Shown here: positions 36,093 through 44,864 of the stretch, one piece after another | Numbering within the stretch: position 1 is the stretch's first letter | Layout of the letters: every line of letters begins with the position of its first letter | NCBI RefSeq assembly: GCF_000426185.1 | Contig: NZ_KE384506.1 | Coordinates: 62,001-126,000 of the forward strand | Length of the DNA stretch: 64,000 nt | Direction: 5' to 3' | Source: Cellulomonas sp. URHD0024 | GTDB lineage: Bacteria > Actinomycetota > Actinomycetes > Actinomycetales > Cellulomonadaceae | Position numbers and translations under genes: made by a program | The notes under the pieces: model-generated | Told to the model about the DNA's origin: nothing | What the model saw: the letters and a program-made list of their open reading frames with translations, nothing else | Database searches by the model: none

Positions 36093-36554
36093 ATGAACGA
36101 CAGCGCAGGTGAACGACGGATGGTCACGTTCGACGACTACGGCCACATCGCCGGGCCGTTCTACCACGGCACGAAATCGGAGGTCGAGGTCGGGACGGAG
36201 CTGGTCGCCGGCTTCGGGTCGAACTTCCAGGCGGGCAGGGTGTCGAACAACATCTACTTCACCGCGCTCGTCGACACCGCCGCCTGGGGAGCGGAGCTGG
36301 CCAGTGCCCTGGCCGGCAACCCGGATCGCGGGCACATCTACGTGGTCGAGCCGCTCGGCCCGTTCGAGGATGACCCGAACGTGACCGACAAGCGGTTCCC
36401 GGGCAACCCGACGCAGTCCTACCGGACCCGGCACCCGCTGCGGGTGGTCGAGGAGCTGGCTGACTGGGACGGCCACGAGCCCGACGCGCTGGCGAGGATG
36501 CTCGACCACCTCGCGCAGCTGCGCGAGCAGGGCCTCGACGTCATCGAGGACTAG
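36093..36554 (+). CDS. arr: NAD(+)-rifampin ADP-ribosyltransferase Arr
   Basis: Enzyme that ADP-ribosylates the ansa-chain hydroxyl of rifamycins and so inactivates them. The 153-residue protein has the family blocks GPFYHGTKSEVEVG, NNIYFTALVDTAAWGAELA, HIYVVEPLGPFEDDPN, FPGNPTQSYRTRHPLRVV and the final Asp/Glu-rich end. The His of FYHGTK and the Tyr of NIYFTA are the NAD-binding residues typical of the family. ATG 36093 follows AAGGACAGG; ATG 36120 is an alternative. Chromosomal arr genes are common in environmental actinobacteria. I do not see the conserved rifamycin-associated element upstream. Confidence 0.92.
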   Translation: MNDSAGERRMVTFDDYGHIAGPFYHGTKSEVEVGTELVAGFGSNFQAGRVSNNIYFTALVDTAAWGAELASALAGNPDRGHIYVVEPLGPFEDDPNVTDKRFPGNPTQSYRTRHPLRVVEELADWDGHEPDALARMLDHLAQLREQGLDVIED

Positions 36555-36584
36555 CAGCTCGTCCCCTCGTCTCGACGGGCGGGC

Positions 36585-36614
36585 TTGATACGTAGGAACA
36601 ATCCTACGTACTAT
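36585..36614 (+). promoter_or_regulatory. ArsR-type promoter with operator filling the spacer
   Basis: TTGATA at 36585-36590 and TACTAT at 36609-36614 are spaced by 18 bases. A perfect nine-base inverted repeat TACGTAGGA-ACAA-TCCTACGTA (36589-36610) occupies the whole spacer, so a bound repressor would block RNA polymerase. Six bases after the -10 box lies GTG 36621, a likely leaderless transcript start. Confidence 0.8.
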
Positions 36615-36645
36615 GACGCCGTGACCAACGACCGGACGCCGTGAC

Positions 36646-37014
36646 GTGCCCCGCCGCAGCAGGAGCGCACCACTGGACCGCCTCGTCGGCGCGCTGGCCA
36701 ACCCGACCCGGCGGGACATCCTCGACGCGCTGCTCGAGCGCGAGCAGACGGTCACTGAGCTCGCCGCTCGGTTCGACATGGCCCGCCCGAGCGTGTCCGA
36801 GCACCTCGCTTCGCTCCGGGCGGGCGGCCTCGTCGACGAGCGAACGAGCGGACGCCACCGGTACTACTCGGTGACCCCCGGACCGCTGCAGGAGCTCGCC
36901 GACTGGCTCACGCCGTACGAACGCTTCTGGCGGGGTCGGATGCGGGACCTCGGCACCGTGCTGGACCAGCTCGAGCAGGACGACCATCCGCACGACGACG
37001 AAGGACGACGATGA
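36646..37014 (+). CDS. ArsR-family winged-helix repressor
   Basis: A 122-residue regulator of the SdpR/CadC-like ArsR branch. After a basic start comes LDRLVGALANPTRRDILDALLE, the recognition region VTELAARFDMARPSVSEHLASLRAGGLV and the wing RTSGRHRYYSV. No metal-binding cysteines are present, as in ArsR proteins that pair with SRPBCC/AHSA1 genes. The start GTG 36646 lies one base after the stop of a seven-codon frame (GTG 36621, reading MTNDRTP) that would be first on a leaderless mRNA, so reinitiation is possible. The perfect inverted repeat in the promoter spacer indicates self-repression. It overlaps the next gene (ATGA). Confidence 0.88.
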   Translation: MPRRSRSAPLDRLVGALANPTRRDILDALLEREQTVTELAARFDMARPSVSEHLASLRAGGLVDERTSGRHRYYSVTPGPLQELADWLTPYERFWRGRMRDLGTVLDQLEQDDHPHDDEGRR

Positions 37015-37487
37015 CCAGCACCGACCCGGCCACCCAGAGCAACGACGAGGACCTCACGACGATCGTCGTCGACCAGTTCTACCCGCACCCGCCCGAGCGG
37101 GTCTGGCGGGCCCTCACTACACCCGAGCTCCTGGCGCAGTGGCTCATGCCGAACGACTTCCGCGCGGAGGTCGGCCACCGGTTCACCATGCGCGGCCGGC
37201 CCGTCGAGGCCACGGGGTTCTCGGGGGTCGTCGCGAGCACGGTGCTCGCCGTCGAGGCGCCACGACTGCTGCGCATCTCCTGGGCCGACGCCGAGGGTGG
37301 CAACGCCATGCAGACGACCGTGACGTGGACGCTGCAGGCCGAGGGCGCGGGCACGCGCGTGCTGCTCGAGCAGGCGGGTTTCGACGCGGACGACGCGGTG
37401 GACCAGCTGTCCCGGCGCATCATGACCGGTGGCTGGCGCAGCATGATCCTCGCGCGCCTCGGCGAGATCCTGGACGACGCCGCCTAG
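37011..37487 (+). CDS. SRPBCC (AHSA1-type) domain protein
   Basis: A 158-residue START/SRPBCC-fold protein, the usual partner of this ArsR type. Family marks are the opening FYPHPPERVWRALTTPELLAQWLMP, GHRFTMRG, and the C-terminal helix GGWRSMILARLGEIL. Such proteins have a hydrophobic cavity for an unknown lipophilic ligand. The start overlaps the repressor's stop (ATGA), so the two are made together and derepressed together. It has no signal peptide. The ligand and physiological role are not known. Confidence 0.85.
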   Translation: MTSTDPATQSNDEDLTTIVVDQFYPHPPERVWRALTTPELLAQWLMPNDFRAEVGHRFTMRGRPVEATGFSGVVASTVLAVEAPRLLRISWADAEGGNAMQTTVTWTLQAEGAGTRVLLEQAGFDADDAVDQLSRRIMTGGWRSMILARLGEILDDAA

Positions 37488-37540
37488 GTCCTGCACCGCC
37501 ACGTCCGCGCGGCGCCGTCCTTCCCGACAGGATGGCTCCC

Positions 37541-38164
37541 GTGACGGACAAGACCGACCTCCGGAAGACCCTGGACGGCTACCGGGCGCCACGGGGCACG
37601 TTCCGGATCGTCGACGTCCCGGACTCCCGCTACCTGATGGTCGACGGCCACGGCGACCCGAACACCTCGTCCGCGTTCACGGAGGCGGTCGGTGCGCTCT
37701 ATCCGGTGGCGTACCCGCTGAAGTTCGCAAGCAAGCGCGAGCTCGGGCGCGACTACGTCGTCCCTCCTCTGGAGGGTCTGTGGTGGGCGACCGACATGGA
37801 CTCCTTCACGGCGGCGCGCGACAAGTCCCGGTGGGACTGGACCCTGATGCTCCTGGTGCCCGACTGGATCGAGGACACCATGGTCGGCGCCGCGATCGAG
37901 CACGCGGCTGCGTCGTCGTCCCGACCCGCCCGGCTCGACGACCTCCGTCTGGAGACCCTGTCCGAGGGCCGGTGCGTCCAGACGTTGCACGTCGGTTCGT
38001 TCGACGACGAGGCACCGGTGCTCGCGCGGATGCACGACGAGTTCATCCCCGGCAACGGTCTGCGCATGGTGGGCACGCATCACGAGATCTACCTCAGCGA
38101 CACGCGCCGGACCGCCCCGGCGAAGCGGCGGACGATCCTGAGGCAGCCCGTCGCCCCGGCGTGA
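37541..38164 (+). CDS. GyrI-like small-molecule-binding domain protein
   Basis: A 207-residue protein of the GyrI-like family (effector-binding fold related to the SbmC/GyrI and MerR-regulator ligand domains). Landmarks are FRIVDVPDSRYLMVDGHGDPN, GALYPVAYPLKF, VVPPLEGLWWA, LMLLVPDWI and THHEIYLSDTRR. GTG 37541 is favoured because AGGATGG sits upstream at normal spacing; ATG 37532 would be too close to it. It follows the ArsR-SRPBCC pair by 53 bases on the same strand and might be cotranscribed. Role unknown; related proteins bind or hydrolyse small toxic compounds. Confidence 0.8.
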   Translation: MTDKTDLRKTLDGYRAPRGTFRIVDVPDSRYLMVDGHGDPNTSSAFTEAVGALYPVAYPLKFASKRELGRDYVVPPLEGLWWATDMDSFTAARDKSRWDWTLMLLVPDWIEDTMVGAAIEHAAASSSRPARLDDLRLETLSEGRCVQTLHVGSFDDEAPVLARMHDEFIPGNGLRMVGTHHEIYLSDTRRTAPAKRRTILRQPVAPA

Positions 38165-38296
38165 GCACGTGGTGCTCGCCGCGATCTGCCCGTGCACTCG
38201 GGGCACCCCGGTCGTCGGGACACGACCGGGTCCAGCCGGTAGCGTCCGGGAGGACGGCCGCGCACACCGACGTGCGCGCCCCCCGAGGAGCTGACC

Positions 38297-39862
38297 GTGC
38301 CGATCGTCAGTCCGTACCCCGACGTCGACATCCCCGACGAGTCGGTCTTCGACTACGTGCTCGCGTCCCTCACGCCCGACGAGCTCCGGACCGTGGCGGT
38401 GGTCGACGGGGACCGCACCGTCACGTACGGCGAGCTGGTCGAGCAGGTGCTCCGCGTAGCCGGAGCGCTCGCTGCGCGCGGTGTGCGGACAGGTGACGTG
38501 GTGGCGCTGCACGCGCCGAACTCTGCGGCGTTCGCCGCGCTGTTCCACGGGATCCTGCGGGCCGGCGCGACGGTCACCACGGTGAACTCGCTGTACACCG
38601 CCGACGACATCCGCCGGCAGCTCGCGGACTCGCACGCGGTGTTCGTCGTGACGGTGTCGGTCCTCAAGGAGCCGATGCTGGCGGCGGCGCACGCCGTCGG
38701 GCTGGACGACGACCGGATCGTCGTGGCCGACGGCGTCGAGGGGTTCAGGTCGTTCGCGGACCTGCTCGCCGAGCACCGGGACGCACCGGACGTCTCGTTC
38801 GACCCGTCGACCCACCTGGCCGTCCTGCCGTACTCCTCGGGGACCACCGGCCTGGCCAAGGGCGTCATGCTCACGCACCGGAACCTCGTCGCGAACGTCG
38901 CGCAGTCACGGGTGCTCATCCGGCTCGGGCCCGAGGACGTCGTCGCCGCGGTCCTGCCCTTCTTCCACATCTACGGGTTGACCGTGCTCCTCAACCTGGC
39001 GCTCCGGCAACGGGCGCGCCTGGTCACGCTGCCGCGGTTCGACCTTGCGCAGTACCTCGGCACCGTCGCCACGCAACGCTGCACCTACCTGTTCGTGGCG
39101 CCGCCGATCGCCCTCGCCCTCGCGCGGCATCCGCTCGTGGCCGAGCACGACCTGTCGAGCGTGCACACGATCCTGTCGGGTGCGGCGCCGCTGAGCAGCG
39201 CGCTCGCGGACGCGGTGGCAGAGCGCCTCGGGTGCCGCGTCGTGCAGGGGTACGGGATGACGGAGATGAGTCCCGTGTCGCACGCGGTCCCCGCCGACCG
39301 GGACGACCTGCCGCGGGGGTCGATCGGGGTGCTCCTGCCGAACATGGTGGCGCGGCTGATCGACCCGGGCGACGGGCACGAGATCGCGATCCCGTCGGAC
39401 GGCATGAGCGCTCCGGGCGAGCTGTGGTGCCAGGGTCCGAACGTGATGGTCGGGTACCTCGGTGACGACGCGGCCACCGCGGAGACGCTCGACGGCGACG
39501 GGTTCTTGCACACCGGCGACATCGTGACGGTCGACTCCGGCGGTGCGTTCTACGTGATCGACCGGCTCAAGGAGCTGATCAAGTACCACGGCTACCAGGT
39601 ACCGCCGGCCGAGCTCGAGGCGCTCCTGCTCACGCATCCCGGGGTGCTCGACGCGGCGGTGATCGGGGTCTCGGACGCCGACGGCGAGGAGACCCCGAAG
39701 GCCTTCGTCGTCCGGTCCGGCGACGACCTCGACCCCGACGCCCTGATGGCCTGGGTGGCCGAACGCGTGGCGCCGCACAAGAAGATCCGCCAGGTCGAGC
39801 TCGTCGACGCGATCCCGAAGTCCTCGTCGGGAAAGATCCTGCGCAAGGAGCTGCGTTCCTAG
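38297..39862 (+). CDS. Acyl-CoA synthetase, 4-coumarate-CoA ligase-like
   Basis: ANL-superfamily adenylate-forming enzyme of 521 residues. The P-loop YSSGTTGLAKGVMLTHRN, the A5 motif YGMTEMSP, the hinge region DRLKELIKYHGYQVPPAELE and the terminal lysine motif PKSSSGKILRKEL are all present, so it should convert a carboxylic acid to its acyl-AMP and CoA thioester. Sequence style is that of 4-coumarate-CoA ligases, but bacterial members act on varied aromatic or fatty acids. GTG start with GAGGAG upstream. It ends three bases from the convergent FtsX-type gene and stands alone. Confidence 0.9.
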   Translation: MPIVSPYPDVDIPDESVFDYVLASLTPDELRTVAVVDGDRTVTYGELVEQVLRVAGALAARGVRTGDVVALHAPNSAAFAALFHGILRAGATVTTVNSLYTADDIRRQLADSHAVFVVTVSVLKEPMLAAAHAVGLDDDRIVVADGVEGFRSFADLLAEHRDAPDVSFDPSTHLAVLPYSSGTTGLAKGVMLTHRNLVANVAQSRVLIRLGPEDVVAAVLPFFHIYGLTVLLNLALRQRARLVTLPRFDLAQYLGTVATQRCTYLFVAPPIALALARHPLVAEHDLSSVHTILSGAAPLSSALADAVAERLGCRVVQGYGMTEMSPVSHAVPADRDDLPRGSIGVLLPNMVARLIDPGDGHEIAIPSDGMSAPGELWCQGPNVMVGYLGDDAATAETLDGDGFLHTGDIVTVDSGGAFYVIDRLKELIKYHGYQVPPAELEALLLTHPGVLDAAVIGVSDADGEETPKAFVVRSGDDLDPDALMAWVAERVAPHKKIRQVELVDAIPKSSSGKILRKELRS

Positions 39863-39865
39863 GGC

Positions 39866-42667
39866 TTATTCCTCTGCGAGGAGCTGGGCCATGGGCAGGC
39901 GGCGTAGCGAGCGGACGGGCCAGGCGGCGGCGAGCAGGGCGATGAGCAGTCCTGCTCCGGCGCAGACCCCGGCGATCAGGTAGGTCTGGGTCGGCAGAGG
40001 GTGGGCGAGGTGCTGGGCGATGAGCAGGGCCCCGCCGGCGCCGACGAGGGAGCCGAGCAGTCCGATGAGGAACGCTTCGTAGCCGGCGAGGCGGGCCAGC
40101 GGGCCGTCGCGCCAGCCCGTGGCGCCGAGCAGGGCGAACTCGGCGCCGCGTTCGCGGATGTTCAGGTAGAGCACGTCGGCGACGGTGACGGCACCGAGCA
40201 GGACGGTCAGGGCGGCGGCGACGTAGTCGGCGGAGCGGACCTGGACGGTGACGAAGTCACCCAGGACGGTCCCGGAGACGGTGCCGCGGAAGCTGACGCT
40301 GATGATGATCAGCACGGTGATCGACAGCACCCCCAGGGCGAGGCTGAGCGCGGCGACCAGCGAGCGTCCCGGGGCGCGGGCGACGTTGCCGGTGGACATG
40401 CCGACGATCGTGCGGGGTGTGCGCTTGCGCGCGACCAGCACGACGGGTGGGCGGGTTGCGGCGGCGGGGTTGGCGCGCGTGGCGCGTACCGCGGGCGCGA
40501 TCGCGGCCAGGACTGCCAGGAGCATCGCGGCGGGCACCGCCAGGGCGAGGTACCCGGGCATCAGGTCGACCCCGAGCACAGGTGCCGCGCCGAGGGCGGC
40601 GACGGTCCCGACGACCCCGGCGAGCAGGCCGACGAGGGCGGACTCGCCCATGACGGTCCCGAACAGCCTGCCCGGTCGCCAGCCCAGGCAGGCCAGCACC
40701 CCGAGCTCCGTGGACCGGGACCGAACGGCGGCCGAGGTCGCGTTCCCGACGGCCAACGCGCACGCGACCAGCGCGAGGATCGCCAGCAGCAGGCTCTTGG
40801 CGTCGATCGCAGACACGACGGCGGCTGCGACCCCCTTCTTCGTCCAGGGCGCGTCGACCGTCAGGGCCGGGCGTCCGTAGGACCCGGCCGGGAGGGTCGT
40901 CGCGTGTCCCGCGGTGGACGAGCCCCCGAGGAGGTCGACGTGCAGACCGGTGCGCGAGCTGATCTCGTCCGCGACGGCACGCACACGTTCCAGGGAGGCG
41001 TCGTCGAGGCCGATGTGACCGGTGACGCGGACCCGCACGGTGGAGATCGGTGCGGCGGTCGCGGCGGCGACGGGCTCTGATCCTTGGTTGGTGTAGCCGG
41101 CCAGGGCACCGAGTGCGTCCAGGCTCGTCAGGAGCACGGGTGCCTGGGCGACAGCACCGTTGAAACCCGTGCTGGGCTCGAGCGGCTTCCCACCGAGTGC
41201 CGCCTTCGCCGCGTCGTCGCCAGGCTCCAGCGACGGGGTCGAGTGGATGTCGAACGGCAACCGGGACAGTGGCGGACCGGTCTTCACCTTGTCCGTGTCG
41301 AAGATGCCGTCGAGGCTCAGTCGCGCCGGCGGGTTGAAGGTCTCGCCGTCGAACACCTGCTGGTATCCCTGCACCTGCCGTGAGGGGTCGTTCAACGTGA
41401 TCGGCAGCGGGTGCCCGGCGACGCTGTTGTGCGAGGTCGTACCCCACGGGCCGGTCGGGGGACCCGACTCGGTCGCACGCGGGCCGACGGTCCAGAACGC
41501 GTCGAGGTCCTTCCCTGCGCCCAGCTCCTGGTCATCGGAGGGATTCGACGGCGCAATGTAGATGTCACCCACCTGCTGTGGGGGTTCGGGGACGGGGTCC
41601 GGCTCGGCCAGGCGGTCGAGGATCTTCGGGTAGACCGACGCGACGTCCAGGCTCCGGGTGCCGACGGTCGTACCCGGGGTGCCGTCCGCCCGCCCGACGG
41701 CGGACTCGAGGTACTGGGAAGCGGCGACGTCGTCGACGACCTTCGCGGGCAGCTGCTGGACCTCGAGGTCGACCGTCTGGTCCAACGTCAGGCGGTTCGC
41801 CGCGACGACCGGGATCCGGCCCGACTCGGGTGCGTGCAGGTAGTGGCCCTTGACGACCGCCGTGTCGAGACCGGTCAGTGCAGCCTCTTGCGCGGGATCG
41901 ACGGCGGCCAGGCGCAGCGGCACCGGGAGCACGAGGGAGACCCGAGGGTGTCCACCCTCGCCTCCGGTCGACGTCGGGTCGGAGGACCAGCAGTGCATGT
42001 CGAGCCGGTCGGCCGGATCCAGCGGGGCCGCCCCTTCCGTGCCCCGGCTCGCCCACAGACAGAACTTCTGCCGGGTGCCGTCCGGCAAGACCTCGAAGGA
42101 CGTCGGCCCCACCGGTGCTTCGGGCGAGGGGACCTCCCAGTGGTCCACGACCTTCCACGGCGGGGACGGGGTGTACTCGAGGCGGTTCCGGGTGGCGTAG
42201 AGGTAGAGGTCGCCGTCGGTGACGCGGGTGGTGCCGCGGTCGGAGACGAACGTGGGGGTGACCCGGAGGACCTGGTGGTCGAGGGTCGGGTCGATCAGGC
42301 CGCTCAGGTCGACGTCGACACGGGTGGCCTGCATGACGTAGCCGACGTCGGCGACGGGTGCGGCGACGGCGACGCCGGGGATGTCCAGGATCTGGTGCCA
42401 CTTGTCCAGGCTGATGCCGCCCTGGGTCTCGGTGACGGCGTCCGCGTCGAGCAGGGCACCGGCATCACCCTCGCCGGCTCCGGCGCGCACGAGGATGTCG
42501 TACAGCGGGCGTGCGTTCTTCGTGACGGTGGCGTGCACGGCCAGGCGGGAGCCCTGGGCGGCGGAGGTCAGCAGGGAGAAGGACGCCACGGCGATCGCGA
42601 TGGCGGCCAGGGTCGAGGCGACCCGCCCGCGACGGTGGCGCAGCTGGGCCAGGATCACGGTCAGCAC
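39866..42667 (-). CDS. FtsX-like ABC transporter permease
   Basis: A 933-residue MacB/FtsX-type permease. One membrane helix at the N-terminus (VASTLAAIAIAVASFSLL), a very large extracellular region of about 500 residues, then three membrane helices of the first FtsX domain (around 625-740), and a second FtsX domain with helices near 790-930 ending LRRLPMAQLLAEE. This is the single-chain, two-FtsX-domain form common in actinobacteria. Substrate unknown; such systems act as mechanotransmitters or export lipoprotein-like cargo. The ATPase gene lies 28 bases upstream. Confidence 0.9.
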   Translation of the reverse strand: MLTVILAQLRHRRGRVASTLAAIAIAVASFSLLTSAAQGSRLAVHATVTKNARPLYDILVRAGAGEGDAGALLDADAVTETQGGISLDKWHQILDIPGVAVAAPVADVGYVMQATRVDVDLSGLIDPTLDHQVLRVTPTFVSDRGTTRVTDGDLYLYATRNRLEYTPSPPWKVVDHWEVPSPEAPVGPTSFEVLPDGTRQKFCLWASRGTEGAAPLDPADRLDMHCWSSDPTSTGGEGGHPRVSLVLPVPLRLAAVDPAQEAALTGLDTAVVKGHYLHAPESGRIPVVAANRLTLDQTVDLEVQQLPAKVVDDVAASQYLESAVGRADGTPGTTVGTRSLDVASVYPKILDRLAEPDPVPEPPQQVGDIYIAPSNPSDDQELGAGKDLDAFWTVGPRATESGPPTGPWGTTSHNSVAGHPLPITLNDPSRQVQGYQQVFDGETFNPPARLSLDGIFDTDKVKTGPPLSRLPFDIHSTPSLEPGDDAAKAALGGKPLEPSTGFNGAVAQAPVLLTSLDALGALAGYTNQGSEPVAAATAAPISTVRVRVTGHIGLDDASLERVRAVADEISSRTGLHVDLLGGSSTAGHATTLPAGSYGRPALTVDAPWTKKGVAAAVVSAIDAKSLLLAILALVACALAVGNATSAAVRSRSTELGVLACLGWRPGRLFGTVMGESALVGLLAGVVGTVAALGAAPVLGVDLMPGYLALAVPAAMLLAVLAAIAPAVRATRANPAAATRPPVVLVARKRTPRTIVGMSTGNVARAPGRSLVAALSLALGVLSITVLIIISVSFRGTVSGTVLGDFVTVQVRSADYVAAALTVLLGAVTVADVLYLNIRERGAEFALLGATGWRDGPLARLAGYEAFLIGLLGSLVGAGGALLIAQHLAHPLPTQTYLIAGVCAGAGLLIALLAAAWPVRSLRRLPMAQLLAEE

Positions 42668-42695
42668 GACGCGCCCCCCGGTGTCGTGATGGTGC

Positions 42696-43424
42696 TCACT
42701 CGGCGTTCACGCGGCCGTCGAGGATGTGTACGACCCGTTCGCACACGGCCGCGATACCGGTGTCGTGCGTGGAGAGCACGATCGTCATCGGGTACCGGTC
42801 CCGCAGACCCAGGATCAGCTCGAGGACGGACTGGCCTGTGTGGGAGTCCAGGTTGCCGGTGGGCTCGTCGGCGAGCAGCAGCCGCGGTCGGTTGATCAGG
42901 GCGCGGGCGATCGCGACGCGTTGCTGCTGCCCCCCGGACAACCGCGACGGCAGGGCGTCCTCACGACCGGCGAGGCCGACGGCGTCGAGCAGCTCGCGGG
43001 CGCGTTCGACCCGGTCGAAGTCGAGGTGGCGCAACGGCAGCACCGGGACCATCACGTTGTGCAGGGCGGTCAGGGCGGGCAGCAGGTGGAACCGTTGGAA
43101 CACGAACCCGACCCCGGAACGGTAGGCGGCCAGCGTGCGCCGGTTCGCGGTGGTCAGGTCCAGGTCGTCGACCAGCAACGACCCCGAGTCCGCGGTCTCG
43201 ATCGCACCGATCAGGTGCAGCAACGTGGACTTGCCGGACCCGGACGGGCCGGTCAACGCGGTCAGGCTCCCCGGCTCCAGGTCCAGGTCCACCCGGTCCG
43301 CGGCCGTCAGGCGCGCACCGGAACCCAGCGCGAACGTCTTGACCACGTCCCGGAGCCGGACCTGAGCACCGACACCACCCACGGCCTGCTCGGGTGCTGC
43401 TGTTTCTGGAGTTGCCTGCGACAT
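42696..43424 (-). CDS. ABC transporter ATP-binding protein, MacB/LolD type
   Basis: A 242-residue ATPase with Walker A GPSGSGKST, Q-loop FVFQRFHLLP, signature LSGGQQQRVAIARAL, Walker B LLLADEPTGNLD and switch His in STHDTG. The GNLD form and the inserted Q-loop phenylalanines are those of the MacB/LolD/FtsE group, matching the FtsX-like permease downstream. First gene of the two-gene operon. A ten-base palindrome lies about 80 bases before its start. Confidence 0.92.
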   Translation of the reverse strand: MSQATPETAAPEQAVGGVGAQVRLRDVVKTFALGSGARLTAADRVDLDLEPGSLTALTGPSGSGKSTLLHLIGAIETADSGSLLVDDLDLTTANRRTLAAYRSGVGFVFQRFHLLPALTALHNVMVPVLPLRHLDFDRVERARELLDAVGLAGREDALPSRLSGGQQQRVAIARALINRPRLLLADEPTGNLDSHTGQSVLELILGLRDRYPMTIVLSTHDTGIAAVCERVVHILDGRVNAE

Positions 43425-43505
43425 CGTTGCCCCCTGTCTCGTCCGACGCCCTCGTCGGCGACCCAGGCTCGCGGATGTCCGACCCGCGCGTCAACAGTTT
43501 CACTG

Positions 43506-43515
43506 ACAGGCCTGT
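43506..43515. promoter_or_regulatory. Palindrome ACAGGCCTGT upstream of the MacB-like operon
   Basis: Perfect ten-base palindrome in the 110-base gap before the ABC ATPase gene on the minus strand and beside TGTCAG/CTGTAA boxes; possible operator of this envelope-transporter operon. Confidence 0.35.
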
Positions 43516-43534
43516 AAGCGCTATGTGCAGGCCT

Positions 43535-43903
43535 TCAGGGTGCTTCCGTGGCCGCCCGGAACCGGGACGCCAGGTCGGCCTGGATCCGGACGTGCCGCTC
43601 GAGGAACGCCCGCTCGTCGAGGCGTTTGCGCCGCAGCCAGCCGGTGACCTCGTCGTTGCACTTGCTCGCGTTGCACGAGCGGCAGGCCGGCGCGATGTTG
43701 TCGAGCGTGTAGCGGCCGCCCCGGGAGATCGGCAGCACGCAGTCACGCTGCATCGGCACACCTGTGGCGCCGCAGTACGCGCAACCGCCCCAGGCGGTGG
43801 TCAAGGCGGCCCACTGCTCGGTGCTGAGGTCGTGCTCGACGGCGGCCATCCGGCGCTTGCGACGCTGGGCGTAGCGCGCGGGGCGGCTGCGGGAGGCGGG
43901 CAT
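43535..43903 (-). CDS. Small HNH endonuclease
   Basis: A 122-residue HNH-fold protein. The zinc pairs are CAYC and CRSCN; the core reads DCVLPISRGGRYTLDNIAPACRSCNASK, where the expected His of the first H position is replaced (VLPISRGG rather than H-x-x-P-x-S-x-GG), so activity is uncertain. The remainder is basic. Similar small HNH proteins occur singly across actinobacterial genomes and in phages. ATG 43903 is used; the GTG one codon upstream is equivalent. Confidence 0.8.
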   Translation of the reverse strand: MPASRSRPARYAQRRKRRMAAVEHDLSTEQWAALTTAWGGCAYCGATGVPMQRDCVLPISRGGRYTLDNIAPACRSCNASKCNDEVTGWLRRKRLDERAFLERHVRIQADLASRFRAATEAP

Positions 43904-44091
43904 CACGCCAGGGTAGACAGCGCGGAAAGGTTCGCGACGACGACACGGCGTGGCGCCGGCCCGACGGGATCACGCCGTGTCCCGCCCACCACGGCGCACG
44001 TCGTGGTCTCTACCCGAACCCGGGTGACGGCTGTGGGATAGCCTGCAGGCGGTCGAGCAGGCCGGTACCGGGACGACGCAAGGGGGCCGCG

Positions 44092-44535
44092 ATGGGTGCG
44101 ACCGGCGCGGGGACCATCGTGTTCCTGCACCTCGTCGGGCCGGAGAAGGGCAGCCCAGCCGGCACCTTCGACTGCGGCACCGGGGTGCTGACGCCTGTTC
44201 GGACGTCGTTGATGGTCAAGCCCGTACGGCTGGAGCGGCGTGCCTACGTGCACCTGCGCGGCCGCAAGACCGGTGTCGACCTGTCGGTCGAACGCTTCAA
44301 CGGGTGGCGGCAGGCGCGCGTGCCTCTGCTCGAGAGCGTCGGCTCCGACTACGTCTCGCAGCCGCCCGAGGTGGTCCGGCCCCTGATCGCCGAGATCGAG
44401 GCACGTCGACCGATCTGGGCGGACAAGCTTCTGCCGGCGCTCGTCGAGAACGCGAACCTCGTCGAGAAGGATCGTTCGCTCCTGTCGTCCCTGCTCGCGC
44501 GGCGGGTCGGCGCGGGCGGCAACTGGAGCCTCTGA
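44092..44535 (+). CDS. Uncharacterised protein opening the WXG100-like cassette
   Basis: A 147-residue protein I do not recognise. The first half is beta-rich (TIVFLHLVGPEKGSPAGTFD, VKPVRLERRAYVHLRGRK), the second half is helical and charged (IEARRPIWADKLLPALVENANLVEKD). No signal peptide, no membrane segment and no cysteine cluster (one Cys). It starts after AAGGGGG and is 29 bases upstream of the WXG100-like gene, so it probably belongs to the same transcript. A chaperone-like role for a secretion module would fit but is only a guess. Confidence 0.65.
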   Translation: MGATGAGTIVFLHLVGPEKGSPAGTFDCGTGVLTPVRTSLMVKPVRLERRAYVHLRGRKTGVDLSVERFNGWRQARVPLLESVGSDYVSQPPEVVRPLIAEIEARRPIWADKLLPALVENANLVEKDRSLLSSLLARRVGAGGNWSL

Positions 44536-44564
44536 GTCCGCGTGATCGCCCCGAGGAGCACTGC

Positions 44565-44864
44565 ATGAGCGTCGTCGCCGACATCTCGGCACTGGAGACC
44601 GCAGCTGCGGAGCTGCGCAGCGCCGGGGAGGCGGTCCGGGCCGCCGACGTGGCGGGTCCGTTCGCCCCGATCGGGGACGCCCTCGCCGGGTCGGCGACGG
44701 CGGAGGCGGCCGTGTGGGTGTCCACCCGTCTCGGCGCCGCCGTCCAGGTCTTCGGCGAGGATGTGGCCGGGATGGCGGCGAGCGCCACCGGCAGCGCGTC
44801 GGCGTACCGGTCGACGGACTCGGGCGTGGGCCGTCGCTTCGGCACGCTGGCCGGGCCGCGATGA
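44565..44864 (+). CDS. WXG100-like small helical protein
   Basis: A 99-residue Ala-rich, all-helical protein without a signal peptide: an N-terminal helix (ALETAAAELRSAGEAVRAADV), a short turn and a second helix (AAVQVFGEDVAGMAASATGSASAYRS). Size and two-helix outline match ESAT-6/WXG100-type substrates of type VII secretion, although a clear WxG turn is absent; the turn region reads AAVWVSTRLG. The start follows CGAGGAG. Its stop overlaps the next start (ATGA), the tight pairing seen for secreted WXG100 partners. Confidence 0.6.
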   Translation: MSVVADISALETAAAELRSAGEAVRAADVAGPFAPIGDALAGSATAEAAVWVSTRLGAAVQVFGEDVAGMAASATGSASAYRSTDSGVGRRFGTLAGPR

